This document shows, in pieces, positions 44,621 to 56,400 of a DNA stretch of 64,000 nt. The stretch is from Pratylenchus scribneri (Eukaryota > Nematoda > Chromadorea > Rhabditida > Pratylenchidae). The notes below the pieces were generated by a model. The model was not told the origin of the DNA. It did no database searches and saw only the letters and a list, made by a program, of their open reading frames with translations. A program made the translations under genes and the position numbers. Positions within the stretch are counted from its first letter, which is position 1. Every line of letters begins with the position of its first letter. The stretch lies in assembly GCA_030063045.1 (NCBI GenBank), contig JAQSEB010000147.1, positions 1,116,001-1,180,000 on the forward strand. Direction: 5' to 3'.

Positions 44621-45192
44621 ATTTAAGCTATCGGCACAAAAAAATGATTTGGAGAAATGTTATTATTGAATCACATACTACGAAATACGAATTGCTTCTT
44701 AAAATTTTTATTGTTAGAATCCTAATTCTCTCGCTACGCCTAATTTTCTGAATATTTTTTTGAGCCGTTTATGAACTATTATTGAATTTTATCTTTATTT
44801 GGATTAATTAAAATGTATACCCGGACTATGAAAAACGGGAAAATTTCTGAGAAATTCCCGAGAAAAAAAAAAAATTCTTGAAAACAATACGACATAAAGA
44901 GAAAAAGAAATTCAAAAAAATAATAGAAAAGGTACAGAATCTGGGAATTTTTCCCAAAAATAATTTTTTTCCGAAAAATATTTTTGAACTTTATTTTTCT
45001 CTTTATTTTGGGAATAAGGAGAAAAATAAAGTTCAAAAATACTTTTCGGAAAAAAATTTTTTTTTGGAAAAAATTTCCAAAATAATTTACCTTTTGGGAA
45101 ACATTTTTTTGACGAATTGTCGGAAAATTTCCGAAGTTTTGACCCCAAAAATATTTCTGATAATATTTCACATTTCCATAAATATTTTTGAC

Positions 45193-45429
45193 ACAAAAAG
45201 TGGGAATTATTCCGAAAATTTTTTCAAAAATAATTCTAAAAATTTTTCACTTTTTCACGAAAATTTTTGGTTCAAAAAGTGGGAATTATTCCGAAAATTT
45301 TTTCAAAAATAATTCTAAAAATTTTTTACTTTTTCGCGAATATTTTTGAGACAAAAAGTGGGAATTATTCCGAAAAATTCCTCCAGGAATTTAACTCAGG
45401 ATTTAATAGATTTTGGGAAATATTTTTGC
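45193..45429. repeat. 79-bp tandem repeat, 3 units
   Basis: Units begin at ACAAAAAGTGGGAATTATTC (45193, 45272, 45351) and include CCGAAAATTTTTTCAAAAAT. The flanking DNA out to 44870 and 45620 is built of related GGAAATTTTTCCGAAAAT words. Confidence 0.85.
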
Positions 45430-46023
45430 ACTGTTTTGTGGGAAAATTTCCGAGAATATGCTCCAAAAATATTCCCAATAGGGGTTTAATTTCGAGCATA
45501 ATTTTTGGTACATTTTCTTAGAAATATTCCGAGAATGTGTACTATTTTCGGAAAAATTCTAAAATCTCTTCTAGAATTTTTCCGAAAATATGTACCATTC
45601 TCGGAAAATTTCTGTGAAAATGTATCTAAAATTGTTTTTATTAATTCCCCTATTGGGAATTAATAGTTGGAGCATATTCTCGATTAGGCATTCGAGAATA
45701 CATTCCAACTTTTTTATAATTTTATCCATTGATGTAAATTTAAATAGAGATGACAAAGAATATTGTTTTGAAATTGATGTGATATCATTTATTTGTATCT
45801 TATTTTTGGTGATTTATTTTTTCATTGTTTCTTAGATTGATAAATATTGTTTTTTAATTTTTATTAATTATGCCCAAAATTTTTAGTTTGAAATTTTAAG
45901 ATACAAATAATTAAAACAAAAAAATTACGTAACAATCCCAGAAAGATAAAATTCATCCAATTATTCCAACAAGTTCATCCATTTGTCCAGTCCGTTCGAC
46001 CAAATTCGTCAATTATTTAATCA

Positions 46024-46500
46024 TGATCAAATACGCCCATTGGAAATACGGCCCTTTGTTGTTCCAAATGTCCATCATAATATTGAACCATCAAGCCTTT
46101 GCAAACAACTCGATGAAAATCGATATTTTCAAGCTAAAAAATATGTGTATTAATATTTTTTGTAAATTTTCCCTATAAACCTACTTCGCCAAGTTCTTTT
46201 GTGACCATATAGCAATTAGGGAAAGATTTTGGATCGGTTAAAAGTTCATCATTGCTCGTCCAAGAATCCAAATTTTCACATTTTTCAACTTTGTCAAAGT
46301 GTTCGGCTAAAACCGGCTTTATATTGCCATCATCTTTCTGGGAAAATTAAAAATTAATAAAAGAAAAGTAAAAAAATAACGAACGCTTTGCACATAGATG
46401 ATTGAATCAAAAATGTTCATGGTGAAGACCATTGTTTCATACATATATCGATCTTTGTTTTGAACCAATTGATAAGTTTGCACAAAACTCAATCACAACT
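46024..46500 (-). pseudogene. exon-like cargo of the inner insertion, minus strand, unidentified
   Basis: Three consecutive exon-like blocks read in frame through GT..AG boundaries. About 46500-46388 gives LSFVQTYQLVQNKDRYMYET and MVFTMNIFDSIIYVQ. About 46339-46186 gives KDDGNIKPVLAEHFDKVEK and NDELLTDPKSFPNCYMVTK. About 46135-46024 gives ENIDFHRVVCKGLMVQYYDG and a stop after FDHD. A TGA interrupts the frame upstream (near 46500), and further upstream blocks (46.65-48.1 kb) each carry stops, so the gene looks decayed. I do not recognise the protein; it has no transposase motifs that I can see. Confidence 0.35.
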
Positions 46501-46619
46501 GATGTCGTAGATCAGTACTAAGTAAAATAAAAAAAAATATTTTTTAGTAATTTTCTTTGTTTTTTCTGGATTACAATTTCTTAAATCTGATCACCTGATC
46601 AAAATTTGAATCATTTTAT

Positions 46620-46885
46620 ATTTTTGTTTCTAATTTATTATTTTGAATGCTTGAAAAAACCTTGAGGTCGAAGTTCAGAACATTATGTTGATCACCAGTT
46701 CATCTCGAAGCTGCGATTCACTATAAAAGGATTATTATTTTATATAATAAATCATCGATCATTTGAAAAAACCTTGAGTTCGAAGTTCAGAACTTTATGT
46801 TGATCATCAATTCATCATGGGAAGGCTATGATTCACTATAAAAGATGGTTATTATTTTCTATCAGAAATCGTCGATCAAAAATTT
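46620..46885. repeat. tandem duplication of about 115 bp
   Basis: Two blocks, each starting GAAAAAACCTTGAG.TCGAAG, running through TTATGTTGATCA.CA.TTCATC to GATTCACTATAAAAG, at about 46652 and 46767. On the minus strand both encode the same peptide pattern (ESQxxxDELxINI.F, then a TGA), so the unit may be a duplicated decayed exon. Confidence 0.75.
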
Positions 46886-48567
46886 TTACTTATTATTCTA
46901 CACTCATTTTGCTTAAAATTACAAAGTGGAAACTTCAATAAAAATAAACCTATACAATATTTTCCATTGTAAAATATTATTTTATGAAAAATAATTTATA
47001 ATGTTAAGTAACCTGATCATATCGAGAAGTCATTTCTTCAGGCTCCATTTTGTTCTGATCAACCATTAGATCATCAGTAATGTTCTGTTATATAGTCACT
47101 TCATCCTCATCCATTTCATTTTGTATTGTAAATTTTATTTTAATTAAGATTTAGAAATGGATAATTATAATCTGGTATTCATTGTGACTAGAACATTTGG
47201 TTCCGTACATACATATTGAACTGATCTCCATCGGTTCGAACATGATCATCTTTTATTCCAACATTTTTTAATTTGCAATTTTTATTGTAATATTTAATTA
47301 AAAATAACCTCTAAACTTATGAAGGCATACAACAATTTTTCATTCCATCCCCGTGCATTTCAGTGACCCTGCAGTTCCAAAAAGAACATTATTAATAAAG
47401 ATTATTTCTTAATATCAAACCTCATTATTATCGTACTTTCCTCGTTTTCAATGTCCATTTTGATCCAATCTTTCGTAACTTGATAGACAGCAATCAATCT
47501 CAACTTGCTCCATTTTATTATTTTTTCATGGGAAATAGAATATTTTTTAGAAAATTATTTGAAGTAAACCTTTTTATTCATCATAGACACATCTTTTATG
47601 AGCCATGTTCAATTTATTAATAGAGTTCAATTCTGTTATTATTTTAATTATAAATTTAATTTTTCATTAAACCTGGAAATTGCTTGCAGAACCATTTTCC
47701 ACTAATATTTTGCAGTAGATTCCGATTCAAAAAACCATTTAAGTCCACCATCGATATGAAAATTTATAATATTAATAAAATCCCTAATTTTTTTTATTAC
47801 CTATTCTAGGGCAAGTTCTCATCCATTCTTTTTAAGATCACCATTATTCGAGTTAAGTTTTAAAGATCATTTTTATCAAAAGTTTTTTTTTTCAAAAATG
47901 AAATAAAAAATGTGAATAAGTATAGGAAAAGTAATGGCGTTGCATTTATTGATTTTAATCTTATAAATGTTTTTTTCTCTAACTTTTATTATTTAAGCAA
48001 ATCTTGTATGAAAATTAATTAAATAGAAAGATCGTGTTAGTACTCCAATATTTATGGATTTTGGTCATTTTTGGTTCTTGAATTTGAACGGGATCAAGAA
48101 GTAAATGATGGAACTGCTTACAATGTTAGCTTTAAAATATCAGTTTAAAATTAATTTTTTAATTTAGAATATTGCAATAATTTACGCCGTGCTCTTCAAA
48201 CCTAAAAAGATGATCTCAGATGAAGTAATTAAGATCGTCGTACAAATTGTAAAATAAAAAAGTTATTCAGGTTTTATTTTGAAAGTAATTAAAAAAATAA
48301 AATTTGAATAAGAACAATATGAACTATACTAATCTAGCTACATCATTTCCAAATAAGTGTTAAAATAATATCCGTCGAAAATTACATGGAAATAACGATA
48401 TAAACTTTGATTCTTTATCATATTGGGTTAGGATCAAATCTAACGAACAATTCCGTAATAAAAAACTTGAAAACAATATTTATAGTTGAACGAACCTAGT
48501 GGGCCGGATTACGCAATTGATCTGAACGTGTGTGTTCACTACGACCACTAAAACAAATTGTTCTGGA

Positions 48568-49736
48568 TAAGCACGCCCGTGCTCTGATTAGCAAACTAAA
48601 TGAACCAGGATATCTTGGGCCACCAATCGATCAAGAGGTTTAAAATTTAAAATTTATTTAAATAATAAAAAAATTCAAGGAAATTTTAAAATGATTTATG
48701 AACATCTCCAATCCGATAAGCCGTTCCTGTGGTGAAAAAATAGACTGAACATGGATGTTGAGGTTAATTTCACATTTTAATATTTATTAATTTAATAAAA
48801 AATTTAGCTTTCTCTAATTGGCGGAACGAAACTTGTTCTTGTACATGATTCAACTTTGGAAATGGAACGAGGCAGTGACGAAGAACATGACGAGAACTAG
48901 AAAAAATGATCTTGCGAATGAGCCAAAAGTTCAAGCAAATGTTCGGGGATGTTCTGGCCGATCGCAAGGTTCATATCAATACATTCAATTTAACATATTA
49001 TATCAATTAAGGGCTTTAATAACATCATGATTTCGAAAAAATGGGAAAGAAAATGGTCTTCAACATAGTCAACATGTGCTGGCAATTGTTCATGCGTTTG
49101 ACAAGGTTTAATAAATTAAATTTTTTAATAATTAAAAATTAACTAAATAAAGGACTACAATAACAATCATATCAACTTGAACAATGAAAATAACAATGCG
49201 ACACTTGATTGACCGAAGTACCGAGGTTTGGTTTAAAAATAAAAAAAAAATAATTAAAATCAATCAATTAATATTGTAAAAAATATTATAATATAAGTAA
49301 TACATACAAATCTATTATAAATTAAATATTTTATTTTTAAGTCAAATGCATCCGATGTCCTTTGTTTGGAATCATCGGTTATCCATTTTCACCGGACTTT
49401 ACACTGACATCGAACTTGCCACGCATTGTTGATGAGGTTTGTTATTTATTTATTCCAAAAATATTTAAAACTAAAAATTTATAGTAAATTATGTTCAAAT
49501 TAATTAATGTTCATTTTTAGATCTCCTCTGATTCATCGGAACATTCGTCAAACATAGAAGTGATATACATTGTTCGACATTCGAATCAAGAAAATGAAAT
49601 CAATGACCATTCCCCGGACATTGAAGAACTCATCGTTCTGGCATCACGTCGAAAGAATGGCGAAAATTTTTGCGAACTATTCAATCCATTTGATCGATCA
49701 AGAGAACGGTGCAAGAAAGGCCAAAGATGTTCCGGT
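48568..49736 (+). pseudogene. exon-like cargo of the inner insertion, plus strand, unidentified
   Basis: Blocks bounded by plausible splice sites, several ending GAG|GTTT or AAG|GTTT: VLDKHARALISKLNEPGYLG (to 48638); ILKMIYEHLQSDKPFLW then a TGA; LIGGTKLVLVHDSTLEMERG then a stop; VKCIRCPLFGIIGYPFSPDF (about 49343-49436); and a last block from 49520 with SSDSSEHSSNIEVIYIVRHS and RCKKGQRCSGLN. At least two blocks contain stops. This strand runs divergently from the minus-strand blocks at 46.0-48.1 kb. No recognisable family. Confidence 0.35.
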
Positions 49737-49899
49737 TTAAATATCGATTTTAATTTTTTGACCATTATTTCTATTCACTAAAAAACCATGATCTAATCTT
49801 TTTTGGAAACATCCTAGCTCAATTATGATCGGGTAATTTTGTAAAAATCCTTTGTTGCTTGAAACTAATTTTTACATATTATCAGAAATTATAGTCAGG

Positions 49900-50770
49900 A
49901 ATTAACAAAATTCCAAAACATAGATGAAAAAAATGTAAAAAAATTCATTTTTTCTCAAAAAAAAATATTCAAATAAATTTCCAAAATATCACAAAATATG
50001 TAAATTTCTAAATTGCATAATTTTACCAAAAAATTAAAAATCTGCAAAATCTTTTTCAAAATATTTAATTCCTCAAAAAATTTTTATTTTTCATTTTCTT
50101 TTAAGAAATTATTCCAAATTTAATTTTCAAAATATTCTCGAAAAGATGAAAAATTTCCATGTTGACAATTTGTATCCAAAAAGGTAAAATGGTCAAATTC
50201 TTTTTCAGAAATTAATAAATTTTCAAAAAATTTTAATTTTTCGCTTGATTCTCAGAAAAATTTTTGAATTTATTTTCGAAATATTCTTTAAAAAATGAAA
50301 AATTGTCATTTTGACAATTTTATCAAAAAAGGTAAAATTTTCAAAAACAGAAATTAATAAATTTTCAAAAATTTTTAATTTTTCGCTTGATTCTCAAAAA
50401 AATTTTTGAATTTATTTTCGAAATATTCTTTAAAAAATGAAAAATTGTCATTTTGACAATTTTATCCAAAAATGTAAAATTTTCAAAAAATTTTCAGAAA
50501 TTAATAAATTTTCAAAAAATTTTAATTTTTCGCTAGATTCTCAGAAAAATTTTTGAATTTATTTTCGAAATATTCTTGAAAAGATGAAAAATTGTCATTT
50601 TGACAATTTTATCAAAAAAAGGTAAAATTTTCAGAATCTTTTTCAGAAATTAGTAAATTTTCAAAAATTTTTAATTTTTCGCTAGTTTCTCAGAAATTTT
50701 TTTGAATTTATTTTCGAAATATTCTCAGAATTCTTTAAAGTTGAAAAAATTGCCACTTTCAAAATTTCAC
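49900..50770. repeat. tandem repeat of about 145 bp, about 5 degenerate units
   Basis: The marker CAGAAATTAATAAATTTTCA recurs at about 50206, 50348, 50495 and 50644, followed each time by TTTTAATTTTTCGCT.GATTC, then GAATTTATTTTCGAAATATT and TGAAAAATTGTCATTTTGAC. It lies in the right part of the inner insertion. Confidence 0.85.
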
Positions 50771-51462
50771 CAAAAAAAAATAATATTATCAAAAAATTTC
50801 TCGAAAAGTGAAAAATTCTCAAAAAATTTCCTGACTATATTCTGACAAAAATTCTAAATATGCAACAAGGGATTTTTTCCAAAATACCATCATCCCCAAA
50901 AATTTTCTCAAAAATTGTTCTGATTTCTCAAAATTATTCCCAAAATGTTGCCATTTCACATAATTTGCTCACAATTGTTACATTTTTCAAAATTTCTTCA
51001 GAAACCAGCACATTCCGATAAATATTTTTCAATTTCTTCCGAAATTTATTCTCACGAGAAAATTTTCTATTTTCAGAAATTTTTCGGGGATTTTTTCACA
51101 TTTTCGCGAACTCCCGAAAAATCACCACTTTTTCACTAAATTTTCACTTTTTTATCCCTCCCCAGAAATATTTTTGTCTTTTTTTTGTACTTCTCCCTTC
51201 TCATAGTCCGGGTAAAAGATAAATAAAAACAAAAATTTTTGAATTTTATAACATTTCTAAAGCTTTTTAAAAAATCTCGAATCTCGACGAGATCTCGACT
51301 TTTTTTTTCGAGATTTTTCGAGATCGAGATTTTTCGAGATATCTCGATCGAGATCTCGTCTCGGAAAATTGCCCAAAAATCGAGATTTTTCGAGATCTCG
51401 TTTTTCCGAGATATCTCGATATCGATCTCGAAAAAACCCATTTGCCGAACACTAATTAAAAC

Positions 51463-53424
51463 ACCAAATGGTGACACGTGACATCATTTTTTCAATTAAA
51501 ATTTTATATTGGATACTAAAGAGAATAATCTTTTTATTGATTTATTTTATATCCTTTTATATTTCAATTAATCAAATTTAAGCATCAAATGATATGACTA
51601 CCTATCGGCACAAATTGAGTTTTGCGATAATTGTCGGTTTACTGAACTTTCTCTATTTCTATCATTTCATACTGTTCTATTAAAGTTTTCTAGAGATATA
51701 TATTATTTTTATACTATATAATTATTTACGAATTTGTTTTAAATTATTGATTCATCAATTTTTTACTTAGAATTGGCAAATATTTTGCTAAAAACTACAC
51801 TTTTCTATTTTAATTTTAAAGATTTCTTATGGTTTTATAAAAATAATAAAATGATTTATGATATTATCTTCCTATTTAATTATTTATGATTATTTTTCTA
51901 ATAAAAAATTCATCTATTTTTAATTCGAATTTTTAAAAATGATACAGATTGCATCACTTTTTATTTTTCATTGATTTCTTATAATTTTACTAAATTGATC
52001 AAGCCATATATTTATATCTTTTAGTATATAATTAATACTGATTATATTTTAAATAATAAATTCATCAATTTCTTTTCAAAAAATGTTGAATTTGTGATTA
52101 TTTTTCTGAAATTTTTTCCCTCTATTTTTAAATTGGATTTTTTAAAATGGTACCAAAATCATAACTTTCTCTATTTCTATCATTTCTTATTGTTTTATTA
52201 AAATTTTCAAGAGATATATATTTTAATTTTACTCTATAATTATTTACAAATACGGAAATGATATACCAATCGATGAGTCTTGATGAGCTGATTACGAAAA
52301 TGTTATTTGTTTCGTATAAAACACAAAAATAAAAAAAGTTATATCCTCATAAAAATCACAAGTGCTTGGTCCCCCCTATTGATTGGAACTCGAAAATTTT
52401 TTGGAAATTTTTTGGTGAAGTTATAGCTCATTCGATGCGCTTTGATGAGATAAGCTTGAATCTGTCATCGATTTCTCGTAAAACTCAAAATTAAAAAAGT
52501 TATGGCCATTTAAGTTTCGCTGGAATGTGTTGGAATTGGAACTGCGCAGATTTGCGCGACTGTAACTTTTTTATTTTTGTGTTTTATGCGAAACCGGTGA
52601 TAGATTCACACTCTACTCATCGAGACGCGTCGAATGAGCTATTATTTGACCGAAAAAATTTCAAAAAATTTTTCGAATTCAGACCCATAAGGGGGACCAA
52701 GCACTTTTGTGATTTTCAAATGGCCATAACTTGGCCAAAAATGCTCGCGCGCTCTAAAATTTTAACATTTTCGTAACAAGCTCGTCAAGACTCGTCGATT
52801 GATATTGATATATAATTTGACTGAAAAAAATGAAAAAATTCGAACCAAAAAGAGGATGTAAAGTCGATATATACCTAAAATCATTCTATTGGATGTATTC
52901 CGTGTCATAAAAAATTTGTGCTTTTTTAATCACACGAACTAACCAGCTTAATTGTTCGTCATCCATCCAACATAATGCAAAAATAAAATTTTCTGTAATT
53001 AAACTCAAAAAAACTTAACCGAAATTAAAATAAAACTTTCATGCTGTTGAATAAAACATAAAAAGTCAAAATTCTTACTCAGATAAAATCACCAAAATTA
53101 AAACTTTCCTGTTTAATAAATTTTACTTTTATTCGAATTAAAAATATTACAAAAAGCTGAAATTTTTATAGTGCTAAGGATATAATAAAATCGTAGTGTG
53201 TGGACTTTGGATTTTTGGAATATTAAATGGAAATTTAAATTCTATTTTAAAAAAAATAATTTTTAAAAAGGGAAATTTTGTATTTTTAATTGTTAATGAT
53301 GATGAGATTAAATGTATTTTTGTCATCGCAAATTCTTTTAGTCACTAGCAATAGCAATTAAATCCATATCTGAAATATATAAATTATTATTAATATTACA
53401 GTATTATTTAAAATATCGAACCCT
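51463..53424. other. intergenic with one foldback element
   Basis: AT-rich. The only structure I see is the foldback at 52250-52822. An ORF at 52525-52776 lies inside the foldback and is discounted. Confidence 0.55.
52250..52822. mobile_element. foldback element, about 570 bp
   Basis: The outer arms TACGGAAATGATATACCAAT..GTCTTGATGAGCTGATTACG and TTTTCGTAACAAGCTCGTCA..CGTCGATTGATATTGATATA are inverted. So are AAAATCACAAGTGCTTGGTC (about 52354) and GGACCAAGCACTTTTGTGAT (about 52692). Words such as CGAGACGCGTCGAATG relate it to the 39.45 kb foldback family. Confidence 0.75.
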
Positions 53425-56400
53425 TCAGCAAGTCACATTTGTCGGATCAGCAGTTGGGCCAACCCCGGTGAATGTGATGGAATTGATGCCATTTTGATGC
53501 TGGGGATTTGTTCCCATTTCCGCTGTATTTAGTGCCGGATTTTTGGTGCTTCCATCGATATGTTGAATGGTGGTGGAAACTTGGGCACGACGGAGCATTG
53601 AGTTCAACACGGCACGACGATAGGGCTTCACAAGCAAAATTGTGGCCAACGGGTTCAACACCTGTAAAGGGGTGAAATTTAGGAGTAGAATTTTTATTTA
53701 ATTATAATAAATGATGAATTAATAAATAGTAAAAATATAAGTTAAATTATAATATTTTAGAATTTTATAATGAATCCAATTGGTATGCACCAATTTAGCA
53801 CCAGGGACGGGCGCCAAAGCCTAAGTCGTTGAACGCCAAACGCAAAACGCCAAAATTTCAAAAAAAAAATTTACGCCAAACGCAAAACGCCAAAAAATGG
53901 CTAAAAATAACGCCAAAAACGCCAAACGCAAAACGCCAAACGCCAAAAATGAATTTATTCAGAAATTCAAATTTTTATAAATTTTATTCAAAAATTCAAA
54001 ATTTAATAAATTTTATTCAGAAATTTAAATTTTCATAATTTACTTTATTCGATTCTCTTTTCTCTTCCATTTTTCCATCAAGAATTAAAAGATAATAGTG
54101 CGGAGGCCAGAGGGAGAAGCCTGCCGAAGGCCAGTGGACTAAGCCCGAGGCCAAGTTTTGCAAGGGATTAAGCCGGATAAATGGGGATTAAGCCGGATAA
54201 AGAGGAATTAAAGGTCACAATGCCAGGATTAAGTAAGGAAATGGGCTGGAAGCTGAGCATAGTCGGCAAGTAGGGTAGAACAACCACCATTTTGCGACCC
54301 TACGTAAAATTTTGACCGTGGCAGGGAAAAATATGGCCCAAAAATGGCCCCGATAGGGGAAAATTTGGCCCAAAAATAGTACCGATAGGAGAAATTTGAC
54401 CCAAAAATGGTCGCGCAGCGAAAAATTTCCATTCACAGTCTCTTATCTTTCCATTCTATCTCCTTCTCCTTATCCTCTTTCATCCATAAAAAATTATCCA
54501 ATTTTGGCGTTTTTTGGCGTTAATTTTCCTATTTTTACGCCAAACGCAAAACGCCAAAAAAGGCTAAAAATAACGCCAAAAACGCCAAACGCAAAACGCC
54601 AAACGCCATGGCGCCCGTCCCTGTTTAGCACTGAGAGCTAATTTGACGCAATTTATAATAACTTAAATGGATGATTTTGCTATCAAATTAAAGAAAGTGC
54701 AGATTCCTGGCTATCCATTGATACAAATTATTTTAAATTTATTTGTAATTGATGGAATTGTGTCTGGAAAAAACTAAAAATTTCTCTAATCCATATTTAT
54801 AGATTATTTTAAATGATTTTATGGGCACAATTCCATCCGTTACAAATCAATTTAAAATAATTTTTATGAATGGATAACCAAGAATTTGGACTTTAATTTG
54901 ATAGCAAAATTATCTAAACTAGCTCAGGAGTTCGCCCTTCGGGCGAACTCCTGGGCTAGGCACAATAATTAAGAACATTCATGCTAAATATGCAAAAAGT
55001 TTTATTTTTAATTCTTATTCTGATTTTTAATTCTGATTTTATTATTATTCTAATTTTTAATTATGATTTTGTTACTTTCCTGTTTTTTTTTTGCCGGGGT
55101 AAGAAGATTATCAGGAAGGCAAGACCTATAATATATAATAGGATGATTAAGAAGATGATGATGATCTTCTTCGTATCATTTTCTCGTCATCTTCATCATC
55201 ACCATCATCCTCATCTCATCTTCATAATAATCATCCATATCTTCATAATCATCATCTTCATTCTGCATCATCATCTCATCCTCATCATCATCTCATCCTC
55301 ATCATCATCCTTATCTTAATCATCATCCTCACCTTCATCATCCTCATTCTGCATCATGATCTTCATCTTCATCATCATCTTCATCCTCAACATCTCATCT
55401 TCATCATCATCATCATCTCATCTTCATCCTCAACATCATCTCATCTTCATCTTCATCATCAACATCATCTCATCATCATAATCATCCTCATCATCATCTC
55501 ATCATCATAATCATCATCTCCATTCTGCATCATCCTCATCATAATCCTCATCATTACCTTCTTCATCATCATCTTCATCATCCTCTCATCCTCACCATCT
55601 TCCTTATCTTCAACATCATCATTTTCCTCATTTTCTCATCATCTTCATTCTGCATCATTCCTCATCTTCATCCTATTCTCAACTTCATCCTCTCATTTTC
55701 ATCTTCATCATCATCTCCATCCTTATCATTCCCTTCACCATCCTCATCATCTTCCCCATCTTAATCAACACCTTCAACATTATCCTCTTCTTCATCATCC
55801 TCTCATTCAAATCTTCATTTTCATCTTGCTAATCACTATTATATATTATAGGTCTAGATTATTCTGATTTTTAATTCTGATTTTGTTCTGAATTATGAAT
55901 TTTTTCTGATTTTTTTTTTTTTTGATTCATTGTTCTGATCTAATTTTTAATTCTGATTTTATACTGAATTCCGATTTTGTAATAAATTCTGATTTTGTTT
56001 TAGGATATTTTTTTATCAAATTTTAAAATTATTTGGGACAAACCCACGGAAAATTATATATAGGATTGAAAACATTTTTGTAATTCTTTATCCTAATTTT
56101 TATTAAGATTGAGTGAATGTGTGAAGAATAAGGAATTAAACTCTGTCACTTCAGAAAAAATAAAAAAAATAAATCTATTTAATTAGGGCTTGCAGATGTA
56201 CTTTATTTAATAATTTGTACTTATTTTGACTTTGGTGTACTTTTAGTACTTTTTTTTTCACAAAATCATGAAAAAATGGTAAAATTTTTCGCTGAAAATC
56301 TGCAAACCCTGATTTAATTAATTCGAAAGAAACTTTCCAGGATGCTTTTATTCTTTGGGAAGTTTCAGAATAGTTACAGGCAGTAGAAGTAATAATAATA

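Larger units (their letters stand above)
44821..51212. mobile_element. inner 6.4 kb insertion with 12-bp ends and TA flanks
   Basis: Ends CCCGGACTATGA (44821-44832) and TCATAGTCCGGG (51201-51212), flanked by TA on both sides. With TA included, the shared inverted repeat is 14 bp. Subterminal parts are stacked tandem repeats (79-bp units on the left, about 145-bp units on the right). The centre (46.0-49.8 kb) is exon-like but decayed. TA duplication is typical of Tc1/mariner-like or related elements, but no transposase motif was identified, so class is open. Confidence 0.6.
44172..51454. mobile_element. hAT-type element split by a large nested insertion, 7283 bp
   Basis: Terminal inverted repeats TAGTGTTCGGCA at both ends, with perfect 8-bp target duplications ATTAAAAC (44164-44171 and 51455-51462), the signature of hAT-superfamily insertion. 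Both subterminal regions are dense in GAGATCTCG/TCGAGATATCGATCTCG palindromic words (44190-44370 and 51280-51440). A second inverted pair, CCCGGACTATGA at 44821 and TCATAGTCCGGG ending at 51212, both flanked by TA, lies inside. Removing 44821-51212 would leave a roughly 0.9 kb non-autonomous hAT element, similar in size to the one at 53802-54623. No hAT transposase frame was found. Confidence 0.85.

Noticed and set aside
54981..55319. His/Ile-rich 112-codon ORF
   Set aside because: Translation of the ATC microsatellite.
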